This document shows, piece after piece, positions 29,459 to 38,542 of a stretch of DNA of 64,000 bases; position 1 is the stretch's first letter; the number at the start of each line of letters is the position of its first letter. The translations under genes were made by a program, and so were the position numbers. Under the pieces are notes generated by a model that made no database searches, was not told the origin of the DNA, and saw nothing but the letters and a program-made list of their open reading frames with translations. Source of the stretch: Rhodalgimonas zhirmunskyi (GTDB lineage Bacteria > Pseudomonadota > Alphaproteobacteria > Rhodobacterales > Rhodobacteraceae); assembly GCA_030848925.1 (NCBI GenBank), contig JANFFA010000004.1, positions 294,386-358,385 on the forward strand, given 5' to 3'.

Positions 29459-30577
29459 TTACTGGGGCGCGCTGTCCATATTGTCTTTGTTTGCCAATTG
29501 CTCGACCAGCGCCGCCAGATCATCCACCGCCCCCGGTTTCGACACCGAAAGCGCCGCCTGCGACATCTGCACCGCCCCTTGCGGATTGCCCAGCACCAGC
29601 GCGATCTGCTCGCTCAGCGCCTCGACATTCAGCGCGCTTTCAGGGATCACGATCGAGGCCCCCGCCTCACCCAGCCCACGCGCATTAGCGCTTTGATGAT
29701 CGCCCGCCGCCGCCGCGAACGGGATCAGGATCGAGGGCCGCCCGATCACGCTGATATCCGCAACCGAGGACGCCCCCGAGCGTGAAATCACAAGCTGCGC
29801 CTCACTCATGCGGCGCGGCACATCTTGGAAAAAGGGCTGCACATCGGCATCGATCCCGTGTTCGGCATAGTAGGCCGCAACCCGCGTGCCGTCTTCGTCG
29901 CGCGCCTGATGGCTGACCCGGATATTCTGCACCACCTCAAGCGGCAGCGCCGCAATCGCGGGCGGCACCACATCGCTCAGGATACGTGCGCCCTGCGACC
30001 CACCGATCACAAGGATCGACATCGGGTAATCCCCCGGCGGGATATAGCCCGCCCCGGCCCTCTCGGCCACGGCACCGCGCACCGGGTTGCCGGTGTGAAT
30101 CCCTTCCACCCCCTCGGGCAGGTCGGTCGGCCATGTGCCACAGGCGACCGCATCCACCTTCTTGGCGAAGACCTTGTTCACCCGGCCCAGAACGCCGTTT
30201 TGTTCATGGATCATCCGGGGCCGCTTCAGGATCCACGCCGCCGCCATCGCCGGAATGGCCGGATAGCCACCAAAGCCCACGACCACATCCGGCTTGTCGC
30301 GCATCATGCCGAAAACCGCCCCGATCACGCCGCCCAGAATGCGAAACGGCACCATCGCCTTGGCGACAAGACCACCCCGCGCGAAGGTCGCACTCGATTT
30401 CTGTTCAATCTCGACACTATGGGGAAATCCGCCGGTATAGCGCGCGCCGCGCGCATCGGTGGACAGCTTCACCCGCCAGCCCCGGCGCAACATGACCTCG
30501 GCCAAGGCTTGGGCCGGGAACATATGGCCGCCAGTGCCGCCCGCCGCCATCACCAATAGTGGTTGTCTGTCCGACAT
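29459..30577 (-). CDS. murG: UDP-N-acetylglucosamine transferase MurG
   Basis: Peripheral inner-membrane GT-B glycosyltransferase that makes lipid II from lipid I. The 372-residue protein has the Gly-rich [13 protein letters not shown] loop at the N-terminus, the central [12 protein letters not shown] motif, [11 protein letters not shown], and the C-terminal nucleotide-sugar site with [13 protein letters not shown]. The ATG at 30575-30577 has a GAGGGGGC ribosome binding site. The gene starts 21 bp after the ftsW stop. Confidence 0.96.
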   Translation of the reverse strand: MSDRQPLLVMAAGGTGGHMFPAQALAEVMLRRGWRVKLSTDARGARYTGGFPHSVEIEQKSSATFARGGLVAKAMVPFRILGGVIGAVFGMMRDKPDVVVGFGGYPAIPAMAAAWILKRPRMIHEQNGVLGRVNKVFAKKVDAVACGTWPTDLPEGVEGIHTGNPVRGAVAERAGAGYIPPGDYPMSILVIGGSQGARILSDVVPPAIAALPLEVVQNIRVSHQARDEDGTRVAAYYAEHGIDADVQPFFQDVPRRMSEAQLVISRSGASSVADISVIGRPSILIPFAAAAGDHQSANARGLGEAGASIVIPESALNVEALSEQIALVLGNPQGAVQMSQAALSVSKPGAVDDLAALVEQLANKDNMDSAPQ

Positions 30578-30598
30578 GACGCCCCCTCGCACCTCAGC

Positions 30599-31765
30599 CT
30601 ACCGCCCGCGGCCCTGAAAAATCTCGTCGATCTCTCCCTGCGGACGGGTGCGGGTAAACGCCAAAAGCATCCCGACTGCAATCCCCCCCGCAATCAGGGA
30701 CGACCCGCCATAGCTCACGAAAGGCAGCGTCATCCCCTTGGCCGGAAGCAGTCGCACCGCCACGCCCATGTTGATCATGGCCTGCACCCCGAACATCGCC
30801 GCAAGGCCGGTTCCAGCAAGCCGGATGAACGGATCACGCTCGCGGATCAGGCGCAGCATCGAGCGCACTACAATGACCGAATAAAGCGCGATGATACACA
30901 GCACGAGGACCAAACCGTATTCCTCGGCCGCGACCGCGATGATGAAATCGGTATGCGCATCAGGCAGGCTCCATTTCACCTGCCCCTCACCGACGCCAAC
31001 CCCGAAAAAACCGCCCTCGCGGATCGCGTTCGCGGCATATCCCAACTGGGTGCGCGGATCGAGATCGGGGCTCAGGAACCCGTCGATCCGGCGCGCGAAA
31101 TGCTCGGACGAGTTATAGGCAAACGACCCTGCCATCACCACCGCACCCGCGATCCCCGCCAGCAGGACCATCGGCGCGCCGGCGACGAAATACATCACGC
31201 CCCACGCGAACAGGATCAGGCTGGCTTGCCCGAAATCGGGCTGCAACGACAGCAAAAGCACGATGATCGTGGCCAGTATAAGGGAAAAGGACTTGCCCGG
31301 CGGGCCGTTGATCTCTTGGCTAGCCGCCATCATCCACGCCGCGACAACGATAAACCCGGGCTTGAGGAACTCGCTCGGCTGGATCGACGCGAACCCCAGC
31401 GAATACCACCTGACCGCGCCCTTGCCGAAATCCGTTCCCAGAAACGGCAGCCCCATCAACGCCACGAAGGCAATCAGGAATCCCAGCACCGCCAACCGCC
31501 GCACCATCAGCGGCGACATCATCGACGTGATCAGCATCGCCACCATCGCAGTGCCGCCGAAAACGGCCTGCCGCATGACATAGTGAAAGGCGCCAAACCC
31601 GTTCTTTTCGGCCAGCGGCACACTCGCCGCCAATCCCAACAACAGCCCGATCCCGAACAACATCAGGATGCAGGACAGCACCCATTTGTCGACCGTGCGC
31701 CACCATTTCGGCAAAACCGGCTCGCCTTCGCGCACCGACACTGCACCATAGACCATTTCCGTCAT
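30599..31765 (-). CDS. ftsW: Peptidoglycan glycosyltransferase FtsW (SEDS family)
   Basis: Polytopic SEDS glycosyltransferase of the divisome, about 388 residues with about ten membrane spans. Family motifs include the FLKPGFIVVAAW segment, the large loop with FGVGVGEGQVKWSLPDAHTDFI, and the C-terminal GMTLPFVSYGGSSLIAGGIAVG region. The start at the ATG at 31763-31765 is moderately sure; a TTG 18 nt upstream has no better support. It heads the visible mur/fts block. Confidence 0.95.
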   Translation of the reverse strand: MTEMVYGAVSVREGEPVLPKWWRTVDKWVLSCILMLFGIGLLLGLAASVPLAEKNGFGAFHYVMRQAVFGGTAMVAMLITSMMSPLMVRRLAVLGFLIAFVALMGLPFLGTDFGKGAVRWYSLGFASIQPSEFLKPGFIVVAAWMMAASQEINGPPGKSFSLILATIIVLLLSLQPDFGQASLILFAWGVMYFVAGAPMVLLAGIAGAVVMAGSFAYNSSEHFARRIDGFLSPDLDPRTQLGYAANAIREGGFFGVGVGEGQVKWSLPDAHTDFIIAVAAEEYGLVLVLCIIALYSVIVVRSMLRLIRERDPFIRLAGTGLAAMFGVQAMINMGVAVRLLPAKGMTLPFVSYGGSSLIAGGIAVGMLLAFTRTRPQGEIDEIFQGRGR

Positions 31766-31905
31766 GGGAAAACCACCGCTCAATCTGCCTCAACCGCCCG
31801 TTCGGGCCGCCCCGTTATCGGGGTCGTTCCGGTCAGTCTATCACGGTGATTCGCTCATGGGAAGCAGGCGATTCGCTCTCTGCCTTCAATACCCCGTCAG
31901 ATCGC

Positions 31906-32223
31906 TCAAGGTGTCTCGGTGATGATCTCGTTGCTGACGTTGTCCACCATCACCGGCGTCTCGAAAAAGCGCACCTCGGGATCGGCCCCGTATTTTTCGC
32001 GGATCAGCGCGCGCCACGCGTCGTTGTAAAGCGCCTCCGCGGCCGCCCGGTTTTCAAAGGTGTAACAGCCCCCACCGACACAGGTTTCGGGATCGAACAG
32101 GTAATTCTTGCGGATCAGACCGGCCAGCCCAAGGTATCTCGGCGCGGTGCTTTCAAAGATCGCCTGCGCTTCGGCCAGCGTGGTGCCTTCGGCAAGGGGG
32201 AATTGAACGACTGCGGTGATCAT
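31906..32223 (-). CDS. YdhR-type putative monooxygenase (ABM-like fold)
   Basis: A 105-residue protein whose MITAVVQFPLAEGTTLAEA start, GLIRKNYLFD segment and GGCYTFENRAAAEALYNDAW segment match small dimeric ferredoxin-like-fold proteins related to YdhR. Catalysis has not been established for most members. A GGAGG ribosome binding site precedes the ATG. It lies between ftsW and the HI0933-like flavoprotein, without obvious operon partners. Confidence 0.75.
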   Translation of the reverse strand: MITAVVQFPLAEGTTLAEAQAIFESTAPRYLGLAGLIRKNYLFDPETCVGGGCYTFENRAAAEALYNDAWRALIREKYGADPEVRFFETPVMVDNVSNEIITETP

Positions 32224-32400
32224 GCGGGCCTCCTGAACATGCTTTCACCTCCCACGATGCGGCGACTGCGCGCCCGACACAAGGGTCTGACACATTGGGT
32301 CGTATGTCGCGCTCCCCCGCGCGCCCCCCACCTGCCCCCGGCCCGCCCCTAATCGACAGCCCCTTGCATTCGTCGCCCGTCCGGTCCACCCCTCACCGCC

Positions 32401-33582
32401 ATGACGATCAACACCCTCATCCTTGGTGCCGGCGCCGCTGGCCTGATGTGCGCGGCACATGCCGGCCCCGGCACGCTGATCATCGACCACGCCAAAGCGC
32501 CGGGCGAAAAGATCCGCATCTCCGGCGGCGGGCGCTGCAACTTCACCAACCTCTATTGCGGCCCGGAAAACTTCCACGGCCAGAACCCGCATTTCCACAA
32601 ATCCGCCCTCGCCCGCTACACGCAATGGGATTTCATCGAGCTGATGGACCGCCACGCCATCGCATGGCACGAAAAAACCCTCGGACAGCTGTTCTGCGAC
32701 GGCAAGGCGACCCAGATCGTCGAGTTGCTCACCGGCCTCACCGCCCGCGCCGGGGCGGACCTGCGCCTCGAGACCAGCCTTGCCGATCTGTCGCACGACG
32801 GCACAGATTTCGTCGCGACCCTCACCTCCGCCAACCGCCGCGAGGTGGTGCGCGCCCGCAACCTTGTCCTCGCCACCGGCGGCAAATCCATTCCCAAGAT
32901 GGGCGCCACCGGGCTGGCCTATGACATCGCCCAAAAATTTGGACACACGGTCATAGACCCCCGCCCGGCCCTCGTTCCGTTCACCTTCAGCGATGGCCGC
33001 TTCACCCCGCTTGCCGGTGTTGCCCTGCCGGTGCGCGCCGAAACGTCCGGTCACAGCTTTGACGAAGCGATGCTCTTCACTCACAGGGGCCTCTCCGGCC
33101 CCGTCATCCTGCAAATCTCAAGTTTCTGGCAGGAGCAACAGCAAATCACGCTCAACCTCGCGCCGGGCGCGGATGCCTTCGATAGGCTCCGCCAGCTTCG
33201 CGCCGAAAATGGCCGCCAACAGATCGCAACCGCCTTGGGCGCCCTCCTGCCCAGCCGCCTCGCCCAGGCCGTGGCCGAGGAAACCGCCCTCAAGGGAAAC
33301 CTCGCCGATCAGTCCGACACGGTGCTGCGCGGCCTTGCAGACCGGCTTCATAGCTGGACCCTCACCCCCTCGGGAACCGAAGGCTGGCGCACCGCCGAAG
33401 TCACGGCCGGCGGCGTGTCCACCGATGCCGTCTCCTCTAAAACCATGATGTCCGAGCACACCCCCGGCCTCTATATCATCGGCGAAGCCCTCGATGTCAC
33501 CGGCTGGCTCGGCGGGTTCAACTTCCAATGGGCCTGGTCCTCGGCCATGGCCGCCGCCGCCGACATCCGGCGCGCGGGTTGA
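32401..33582 (+). CDS. HI0933/TIGR03862-type flavoprotein
   Basis: A 393-residue FAD-dependent oxidoreductase. The N-terminus has a Rossmann motif ILGAGAAGLMCA, then KIRISGGGRCNFTN, the family hallmark, and a C-terminal second FAD motif with GLYIIGEALDVTGWLGGFN. The substrate is unknown; the wider family includes BaiN-like reductases. No clear ribosome binding site precedes the ATG, so translation may be leaderless or weak. A hairpin follows the stop. Confidence 0.88.
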   Translation: MTINTLILGAGAAGLMCAAHAGPGTLIIDHAKAPGEKIRISGGGRCNFTNLYCGPENFHGQNPHFHKSALARYTQWDFIELMDRHAIAWHEKTLGQLFCDGKATQIVELLTGLTARAGADLRLETSLADLSHDGTDFVATLTSANRREVVRARNLVLATGGKSIPKMGATGLAYDIAQKFGHTVIDPRPALVPFTFSDGRFTPLAGVALPVRAETSGHSFDEAMLFTHRGLSGPVILQISSFWQEQQQITLNLAPGADAFDRLRQLRAENGRQQIATALGALLPSRLAQAVAEETALKGNLADQSDTVLRGLADRLHSWTLTPSGTEGWRTAEVTAGGVSTDAVSSKTMMSEHTPGLYIIGEALDVTGWLGGFNFQWAWSSAMAAAADIRRAG

Positions 33583-33600
33583 CCCGCCCTTTTCATTTTT
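33574..33600 (+). terminator. Terminator-like hairpin after the flavoprotein gene
   Basis: GCGGG/CCCGC arms overlap the stop codon and are followed by CCTTTTCATTTTT. The distal part is the repeated motif described at 33588-33612, so the same bases may serve both as terminator tail and dispersed element. Confidence 0.5.
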
Positions 33601-33612
33601 CCAGAAATACTC
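33588..33612. repeat. Half copy of the 4035-4095 palindrome arm
   Basis: CCTTTTCATTTTTCCAGAAA followed by TACTC differs from the right arm of the cobT palindrome (4072-4095) by one inserted T and one substitution. It also sits directly after a plus-strand gene. Confidence 0.6.
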
Positions 33613-33655
33613 ATTCCAACGCCAGAAATGGCGCGCGGCACAAAAAGGCCGAAAC

Positions 33656-34072
33656 CTACCGCTGGATACTTTCAAGATAGACCATGATCGCCGCCAAGGG
33701 ACGCGGCACCGGGCTCATCACCCCGTCGCCGGTGTCCACCGGCACGCTTTCGCCCTCAAGCAACAGGCCGAACTCGGGCATATCCACGCCGGTCACGCGC
33801 CCGCGCGTGTATCCATCTATATAAGACAGCACGAAGGCGCGCGGGAACGTGCCGCCATGGCGCCTCGTGATCCGCGTCAGGTCCGCCGGCGCAAGCCCCT
33901 GCTCGGCTTTGATCTCGCCCGCCAGCTCGCCATCGCCGCGCCCTGCTGGCCCGTGGCACATGGCGCAGTTCTCGGCAAACAGCGCCGCCCCTTCATCGGC
34001 CTCCGGCATCTCTTGCGGCACACAGGCCGAAACTCCAAGCGAGGCGAGCAGCATCCAAGCCGAAAATCGCAT
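33656..34072 (-). CDS. Small c-type cytochrome, predicted lipoprotein
   Basis: A 138-residue monohaem cytochrome. The signal peptide ends in a lipobox-like VSAC, suggesting an outer-leaflet lipid anchor in the periplasm. Haem motif CAMCH near residue 33 and a likely axial Met in VDMPEFG. The ATG at 34070-34072 has an AAGGGATC ribosome binding site. It is the last of three consecutive cytochrome c genes. The electron partner is unknown. Confidence 0.87.
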   Translation of the reverse strand: MRFSAWMLLASLGVSACVPQEMPEADEGAALFAENCAMCHGPAGRGDGELAGEIKAEQGLAPADLTRITRRHGGTFPRAFVLSYIDGYTRGRVTGVDMPEFGLLLEGESVPVDTGDGVMSPVPRPLAAIMVYLESIQR

Positions 34073-34086
34073 AGCTGATCCCTTTC

Positions 34087-34503
34087 TCACTGCGCTTGGA
34101 TCGAGGTGAAATAGGCGACAAGATCCGCAATCGCCCGGCTGGTCATGATCGGCTGCCCAGTGGACAGCTTCAGCGCGGTATCATCCCCCTCAAAGAAATC
34201 ACCGTAAACCGGCATCGGCGATCCGTGGCTAACAAGCGGGTCGCGCCCATCAATCCGCTTCACCACCCGCAGCAGCGGGAACGCACCGTCATTCTTTTGG
34301 GCAAGCGTCGTCAGATCCACCGGCTGCACCACAAGAACCGGCGCCATCGGCCCATTGCCCTTGGCATCGATCCCATGACAGGCGGCGCAATGGCGCTCAT
34401 ACAACACGCGCCCCTCGCCTGCATCCTGCGCCGCAAGCGGGCCTGCGACCAAAACACTCGTCACCGCAAACACCAACGTGGCAAAACTCATGCGTTTCAT
34501 CAT
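34087..34503 (-). CDS. Small periplasmic c-type cytochrome
   Basis: A 138-residue monohaem cytochrome with a cleavable Sec signal (cleavage likely after AAQ near residue 26), so soluble in the periplasm unlike its two neighbours. Haem motif CAACHG at about 39-44 and a likely Met ligand in SHGSPMPVYGD. A GGGAG ribosome binding site lies upstream. It starts 34 bp after the third cytochrome's stop and ends 14 bp before the next start, consistent with one operon. Confidence 0.87.
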   Translation of the reverse strand: MMKRMSFATLVFAVTSVLVAGPLAAQDAGEGRVLYERHCAACHGIDAKGNGPMAPVLVVQPVDLTTLAQKNDGAFPLLRVVKRIDGRDPLVSHGSPMPVYGDFFEGDDTALKLSTGQPIMTSRAIADLVAYFTSIQAQ

Positions 34504-34537
34504 TCAATCTCCCTTGATGCGCACCAATCCTTGGGTA

Positions 34538-34942
34538 TCAGCGCTGCAATGTCTCGACATAATCCGCCAGATCAAGAAGCGCGACTGATGTCATCGTCTC
34601 TTCCCCCTTGGGCGAAATCCAAATCTGTTTCGGCCCCGACAACAGCGGCCCGAATTCCGGCATGATCGACGTGTCATGCTTGCCCGGATAGCCATGCACC
34701 GTAAGCATCACATCCTCGGTCGGGAAGACGCCGCCATTGGCCTCTTTCAACATCGTCAGATCAGCAGGCGGCACCGGCAATCCTTCGGCCATCGGCCCAT
34801 CCCCCATGCCCGATGCGCCATGACACCCCGCACAATAGCTCTGATAGGTCGCGCGCCCCGGATGCGGCGCCATATCTGTGCACGCCGCCAAGCCCGTCAG
34901 GCCCAGCGCCCCCGCGATGAGTATCGTATAAAATCTGCCCAT
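34538..34942 (-). CDS. Small c-type cytochrome, predicted lipoprotein
   Basis: A 134-residue monohaem cytochrome with a lipoprotein signal (lipobox LAAC, about Cys 21). Haem motif CAGCHG at about 38-43 and a likely Met ligand in SIMPEFGPLL. It is the first gene of the three-cytochrome minus-strand operon. The three proteins share length and the CHG-x5-GNG/GDGP pattern and look like paralogues. Confidence 0.87.
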   Translation of the reverse strand: MGRFYTILIAGALGLTGLAACTDMAPHPGRATYQSYCAGCHGASGMGDGPMAEGLPVPPADLTMLKEANGGVFPTEDVMLTVHGYPGKHDTSIMPEFGPLLSGPKQIWISPKGEETMTSVALLDLADYVETLQR

Positions 34943-35068
34943 ATCTCGCGCCTTTCACGGCTGTCTCTTTTGCCGCGATGATGACGGGTTCCGCGGGTGA
35001 AATCAATGATCTGGATCACAGCTGTGCGACCTGCCATCCTTGGCGCGTCTATTGGAAGGAGACCGCCC

Positions 35069-35491
35069 ATGCCCGCGACCCCGCCCCTCACCCTACAGGA
35101 TGCCCAGGACTTCCTGTAGCAAAGTTTCGCGCCTTGGGTGCAGGCGCTCGACCTCACCGTGGAAGAGATCGGGCCAGACGGCGCCACCCTTACCATGCCG
35201 ATCACCCCCGCCCTCTGCCGCGAGGGCGACATCCTCTCGGGGCAATCGCTGGCGGCGCTGGCCGACACTGCCATGGTCATCGCCTGCACCGGCGCGATGG
35301 GGGCCGTCCGCCCCGTCGCCACCACCAACCTCGACCTGCAATTCCTGCGCCCCGGCGTGGGCGCGGCGATCCGCTGCACCGCGCGCGTCACCCGCATGGG
35401 CAAGGCGCTGATCTTCACCCGCGCCACCATGACCGACCTGCCCTCGGGCAAGGACGTCGCCACCGCCACTGCCACCTTTTTCCAACCCTGA
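35069..35491 (+). pseudogene. PaaI-type hotdog thioesterase interrupted by an in-frame TAG
   Basis: From the ATG at 35069, preceded by a textbook GGAAGGAGA ribosome binding site, the frame reads MPATPPLTLQDAQDFL, then TAG at 35117-35119, then continues QSFAPWVQALDLTVEEIG through a complete PaaI/YbgC-like hotdog domain to 35491. The downstream part contains the usual DILSGQSLAALADTAMVIA helix and TTNLDLQFLRP strands. Either the gene is a recent nonsense pseudogene, or translation restarts at the GTG at 35138 (117 residues, no good ribosome binding site). A sequencing error is also possible. Confidence 0.75.
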
Positions 35492-35897
35492 TCCGCCTGA
35501 TCCGATTGCGTGCCTTCGGCTCCCACTATTTTGGAAGCGGGTGCACGGCCCGCGCCTAACTGTCCGCAGGTCGCCTCTTGGGCTCCTAACGATCGGTTAA
35601 AAACCGGGCCGGTGGGGTAAGTGTTTTGGGCCACGTCAAACCCGCCCCGCCCGCCCAACGCAAGGCAGACGGATCGCAGACGGTTTGCAGACGCGCGAAT
35701 TCCGGCCAAACACGGCGTTAACCTGTCTGGACGGTGGCGTAGGCATTTGCCGCCATGCCAAACCCGCCGTCCGCGCCCGACGCAAAGCAGACGCAATGCA
35801 GACGGTTTGCAGACGCTGAATTTTGGGCGGAAAGTGGCGTTAACCATGCTGGACGGTGGCCGATCCCACGCATGCCCCACAGGCCAAGCAGCGGTCC
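35492..35897. other. 406-bp gap holding a 122-bp tandem repeat
   Basis: No gene is supported here. The main content is the repeat described at 35592-35859. Several short open frames pass through it but have no ribosome binding site and no recognisable protein character. Confidence 0.6.
35592..35859. repeat. 122-bp imperfect tandem repeat with GCAGACG triplets at 11-bp spacing
   Basis: Two units aligned with an exact 122-bp offset (35638-35737 and 35760-35859), plus a decayed partial unit from about 35592. Each full unit carries three GCAGACG heptamers exactly 11 bp apart (35665, 35676, 35687; 35787, 35798, 35809), then a GGCGTTAACC and CTGGACGGTGG block. The phasing close to one helical turn suggests protein binding, but no partner is known. 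Confidence 0.7.
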
Positions 35898-36593
35898 TCA
35901 GGCAGGCACCAAAACCCCGTCCTCAAGCCGCAGAACACGGTCCATCCGCGCGGCCAAGGCCAAGTTATGCGTCGCAATGAGCGCCGAAAGCCCGGTGTCG
36001 CGCGCCAATCCCAAAAGCGTGTCAAACACCGTGTCCGATGTCGTCGGATCAAGGTTTCCCGTAGGCTCATCCGCCAGCAAAAGTTTGGGCCCATTGGCCA
36101 AGGCCCGGCAGAACGCCACCCTCTGCTGCTCGCCCCCCGACAGCGCCGCCGGGCGATGGCTCGCGCGCTCGCCAACCCCCACCCGCGCCAGCAAATCGGC
36201 GGCGCGTGTCTCCGCCTCAGCCCGGCCCACACCATTGGCCAATTGCGGCAGAACGACATTTTCCAGCGCCGTGAACTCTGGCAGAAGATGGTGGAATTGG
36301 TAAATGAAACCAACATCTTGCCGCCGCGCTATCGTCCGCGCCCGGTCCCCCTTGCGCCCTTTGATGCGCGACAGGTCATGACCCGCCAGATGCACCGCCC
36401 CCGCGTCAGGTTTGTCGAGCAGGCCCGCGATATGCAAAAGCGTCGATTTGCCGGATCCCGATGGCGCGACCAATGCGACGATCTCGCCCTTGGCCACCTC
36501 CAGATCAACACCACGCAGCACGAGAATTTCACTCGCTTTCCCGTGGTTATATCCCTTCTCGATCCCTTCGAGGCGCAGCACCGGATCACTCAT
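35898..36593 (-). CDS. lolD: Lipoprotein-releasing ABC transporter ATPase LolD
   Basis: ATPase that powers extraction of outer-membrane lipoproteins from the inner membrane. The 231-residue protein has Walker [12 protein letters not shown], the signature [14 protein letters not shown], Walker [14 protein letters not shown] and a switch histidine in [10 protein letters not shown]. It overlaps the 3' end of lolC by 8 nt. Three small lipoprotein genes and bamD elsewhere in the window are plausible clients of the Lol pathway. Confidence 0.93.
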   Translation of the reverse strand: MSDPVLRLEGIEKGYNHGKASEILVLRGVDLEVAKGEIVALVAPSGSGKSTLLHIAGLLDKPDAGAVHLAGHDLSRIKGRKGDRARTIARRQDVGFIYQFHHLLPEFTALENVVLPQLANGVGRAEAETRAADLLARVGVGERASHRPAALSGGEQQRVAFCRALANGPKLLLADEPTGNLDPTTSDTVFDTLLGLARDTGLSALIATHNLALAARMDRVLRLEDGVLVPA

Positions 36594-37872
36594 AACGCAA
36601 CGCCTCCACAGGGTTCATCCTTGCCGCACGCCGCGCGGGGAAGATCGTCACAAGGAACGACAAGCCAAGGCTCAGGCCAACCGCGCTCATCACGTCACCG
36701 AATTGCAATTTGGCCGGTAGGAAGGAAATCCCGCGCACGGCCGGATCCCAAACACCGCCCCCCGAAACCCAGTTCACCAAGGCGAAAATCGGGTCGATAT
36801 AGATCGCGAAAAGGCAGCCCAGCAGCACCCCAAGCGCCGTGCCGATCAACCCGGTGAATGCGCCACAAATGAAAAACACACGCAGAATAGACCCCTCGGT
36901 CAGCCCCATGGTTCGCAAGATACCAATGTCACGCCCCTTGTTCTTGACCAGCATGATAAGGCCGCTTGTGATGTTCATCGCCGCGATCAAAACAAGGATC
37001 GACAGGATCACGAACATCACGTTGTCCTCAATATCGAGCGCCCGCAGGAACGACCCACTGGCATCGCGCCATGTCCAGATCAGCGCCCGGTCCCCCGCCG
37101 CCTTGAGAAGCGCCGGCACCATTTGATCAACGGTTTCGGGATCATCGACCATGACCTCCAACTCATCCGCCACCCCTTCGCGGTTGAAGAAGCTCTGCGC
37201 CTCGGCGAACGGCATGTAAACGCGGGTGCGATCAATGTCATAACGCCCTGCCGTGAACACATAGACCACGTCATAAGCCTTGACCCGTGGGCTGGTCCCA
37301 AAAGCGGTTTTCACCCCGTTGGGCGAGATCACCTTGATCCGATCGCCGACAGCCACGCCCAGCTCGCGCGCGACACCCGAGCCGATGGCGACGCCGTTCT
37401 GGAACGCATCGATGCTGCCATAGCTTTCCTGTGGTTCGGCGATCCGTGGAATGGTTTTCAGATCCGCCTCGGCGATCCCGAAAACCTCGATCCCAGCATT
37501 GCGATTGCGGGCATTGGCCATCACCTGCCCCTTTACCAAGGGGGCCACCCGCGCCACGCCCGGCACCTCGCGCACACGCTCAGCCAATTCGGCATAATCG
37601 TGTATCGTCCGGTCCAGCCGCCCGCTCTGGTCCACTTCGCCGCTCTGATAGATCGTGACATGGGCATTCGCGCCAAGGATCGTATCCACGAACTCCGCCC
37701 GGAACCCGGCGCGCACCGCCAGCGTCGCGATCAGCGCGAGCACCGCCAAGGTGATCCCGATGAGCGAGATCCACGTCATCACGCTCACCCCTCCCTCGGC
37801 CCGGCGCGCACGCAGGTATCGCCAGGCGATCATGAACTCGAACGGGGCAAAAGGCGGGGTGGTACGGGCCAT
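36586..37872 (-). CDS. lolC: Lipoprotein-releasing ABC transporter permease LolC/LolE
   Basis: A 428-residue permease with one N-terminal membrane helix (about 39-60), a large periplasmic MacB-like domain, and three C-terminal helices (about 285-410). The cytoplasmic loop [19 protein letters not shown] is the ATPase-coupling helix typical of LolC/E. The ATG at 37870-37872 has a GGAG ribosome binding site. Alphaproteobacteria commonly have one such permease, often called LolF or LolCE, so the C versus E label is arbitrary. Confidence 0.92.
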   Translation of the reverse strand: MARTTPPFAPFEFMIAWRYLRARRAEGGVSVMTWISLIGITLAVLALIATLAVRAGFRAEFVDTILGANAHVTIYQSGEVDQSGRLDRTIHDYAELAERVREVPGVARVAPLVKGQVMANARNRNAGIEVFGIAEADLKTIPRIAEPQESYGSIDAFQNGVAIGSGVARELGVAVGDRIKVISPNGVKTAFGTSPRVKAYDVVYVFTAGRYDIDRTRVYMPFAEAQSFFNREGVADELEVMVDDPETVDQMVPALLKAAGDRALIWTWRDASGSFLRALDIEDNVMFVILSILVLIAAMNITSGLIMLVKNKGRDIGILRTMGLTEGSILRVFFICGAFTGLIGTALGVLLGCLFAIYIDPIFALVNWVSGGGVWDPAVRGISFLPAKLQFGDVMSAVGLSLGLSFLVTIFPARRAARMNPVEALRYE

Positions 37873-37921
37873 GAAAGCTCCTTGATGGGCGCGCGCAATC
37901 TGGACGTGGCGCGGCGAATGG

Positions 37922-38437
37922 TCAAGCGGTGCTGGCGGCCCTGCCGCCTTGCCCGCGCCTGAAAAGTCGCCGGACCAGTGACAGCAATCCGGCCGCCGCG
38001 ATCCAGCCGGTGAAAAATCCGAACCCGGCAAACGTAACACCCTCGAAAGTCAAAGGCATTGCTGGCCGAAATGTAGCCCAAGCGCGCTCCGCGATTTCGT
38101 TGTCACCCATCCGGCCCGCGTAATATGCGCGGGTAAACGGCCCCGCCGCAGACAGCGCCGTCAGATCAGCGGACAACCTGTCATAACGCGCCAGCGTGCG
38201 GCCCATTGTTTCGGCCCGCTGCGCGCCCATCGCGCCGCCTTCTGCCAGATCCTTCAAAGCTGCGTCGCGCGAGAGGCCGACTTGCGCCGCATCGGCATCA
38301 AACTCCTCCACGAACCGCGAAAGTTCGTCCACCGCGCCGCCCAGACGCTGCACGTATTGCTGCGAAAACTCGGGAAATTGCGACGCCCCAGCCGCACCGG
38401 TCACCCCGGCGGCAAGGGTCAGTGCCCTCAGGATCAT
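37922..38437 (-). CDS. DUF2937 family protein
   Basis: A 171-residue protein with the DUF2937 N-terminus: a hydrophobic segment followed by SQFPEFSQQYVQRLGGAVDEL. A helical, charged middle and a second membrane span near residues 135-157 (FAGFGFFTGWIAAAGLLSLV) follow. The predicted topology is two membrane helices with a periplasmic helical domain. The function is unknown. It lies upstream of lolC on the same strand, 49 bp apart. Confidence 0.85.
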   Translation of the reverse strand: MILRALTLAAGVTGAAGASQFPEFSQQYVQRLGGAVDELSRFVEEFDADAAQVGLSRDAALKDLAEGGAMGAQRAETMGRTLARYDRLSADLTALSAAGPFTRAYYAGRMGDNEIAERAWATFRPAMPLTFEGVTFAGFGFFTGWIAAAGLLSLVRRLFRRGQGGRAASTA

Positions 38438-38542
38438 GCTCTGCTCTGCCTCTTCTTTTGTGGGCAGTATAGCAAAGCTCTCGGCCTAGCAAAACTCTCG
38501 TTGCGCGCGTCGGCCGGGTTTCGCCCCGACCTGCGCCAATGA

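Noticed and set aside
35621..35980. Short frames through the 122-bp repeat
   Set aside because: They are Arg/Pro-rich by composition, lack ribosome binding sites, and shift with the repeats rather than forming a protein.
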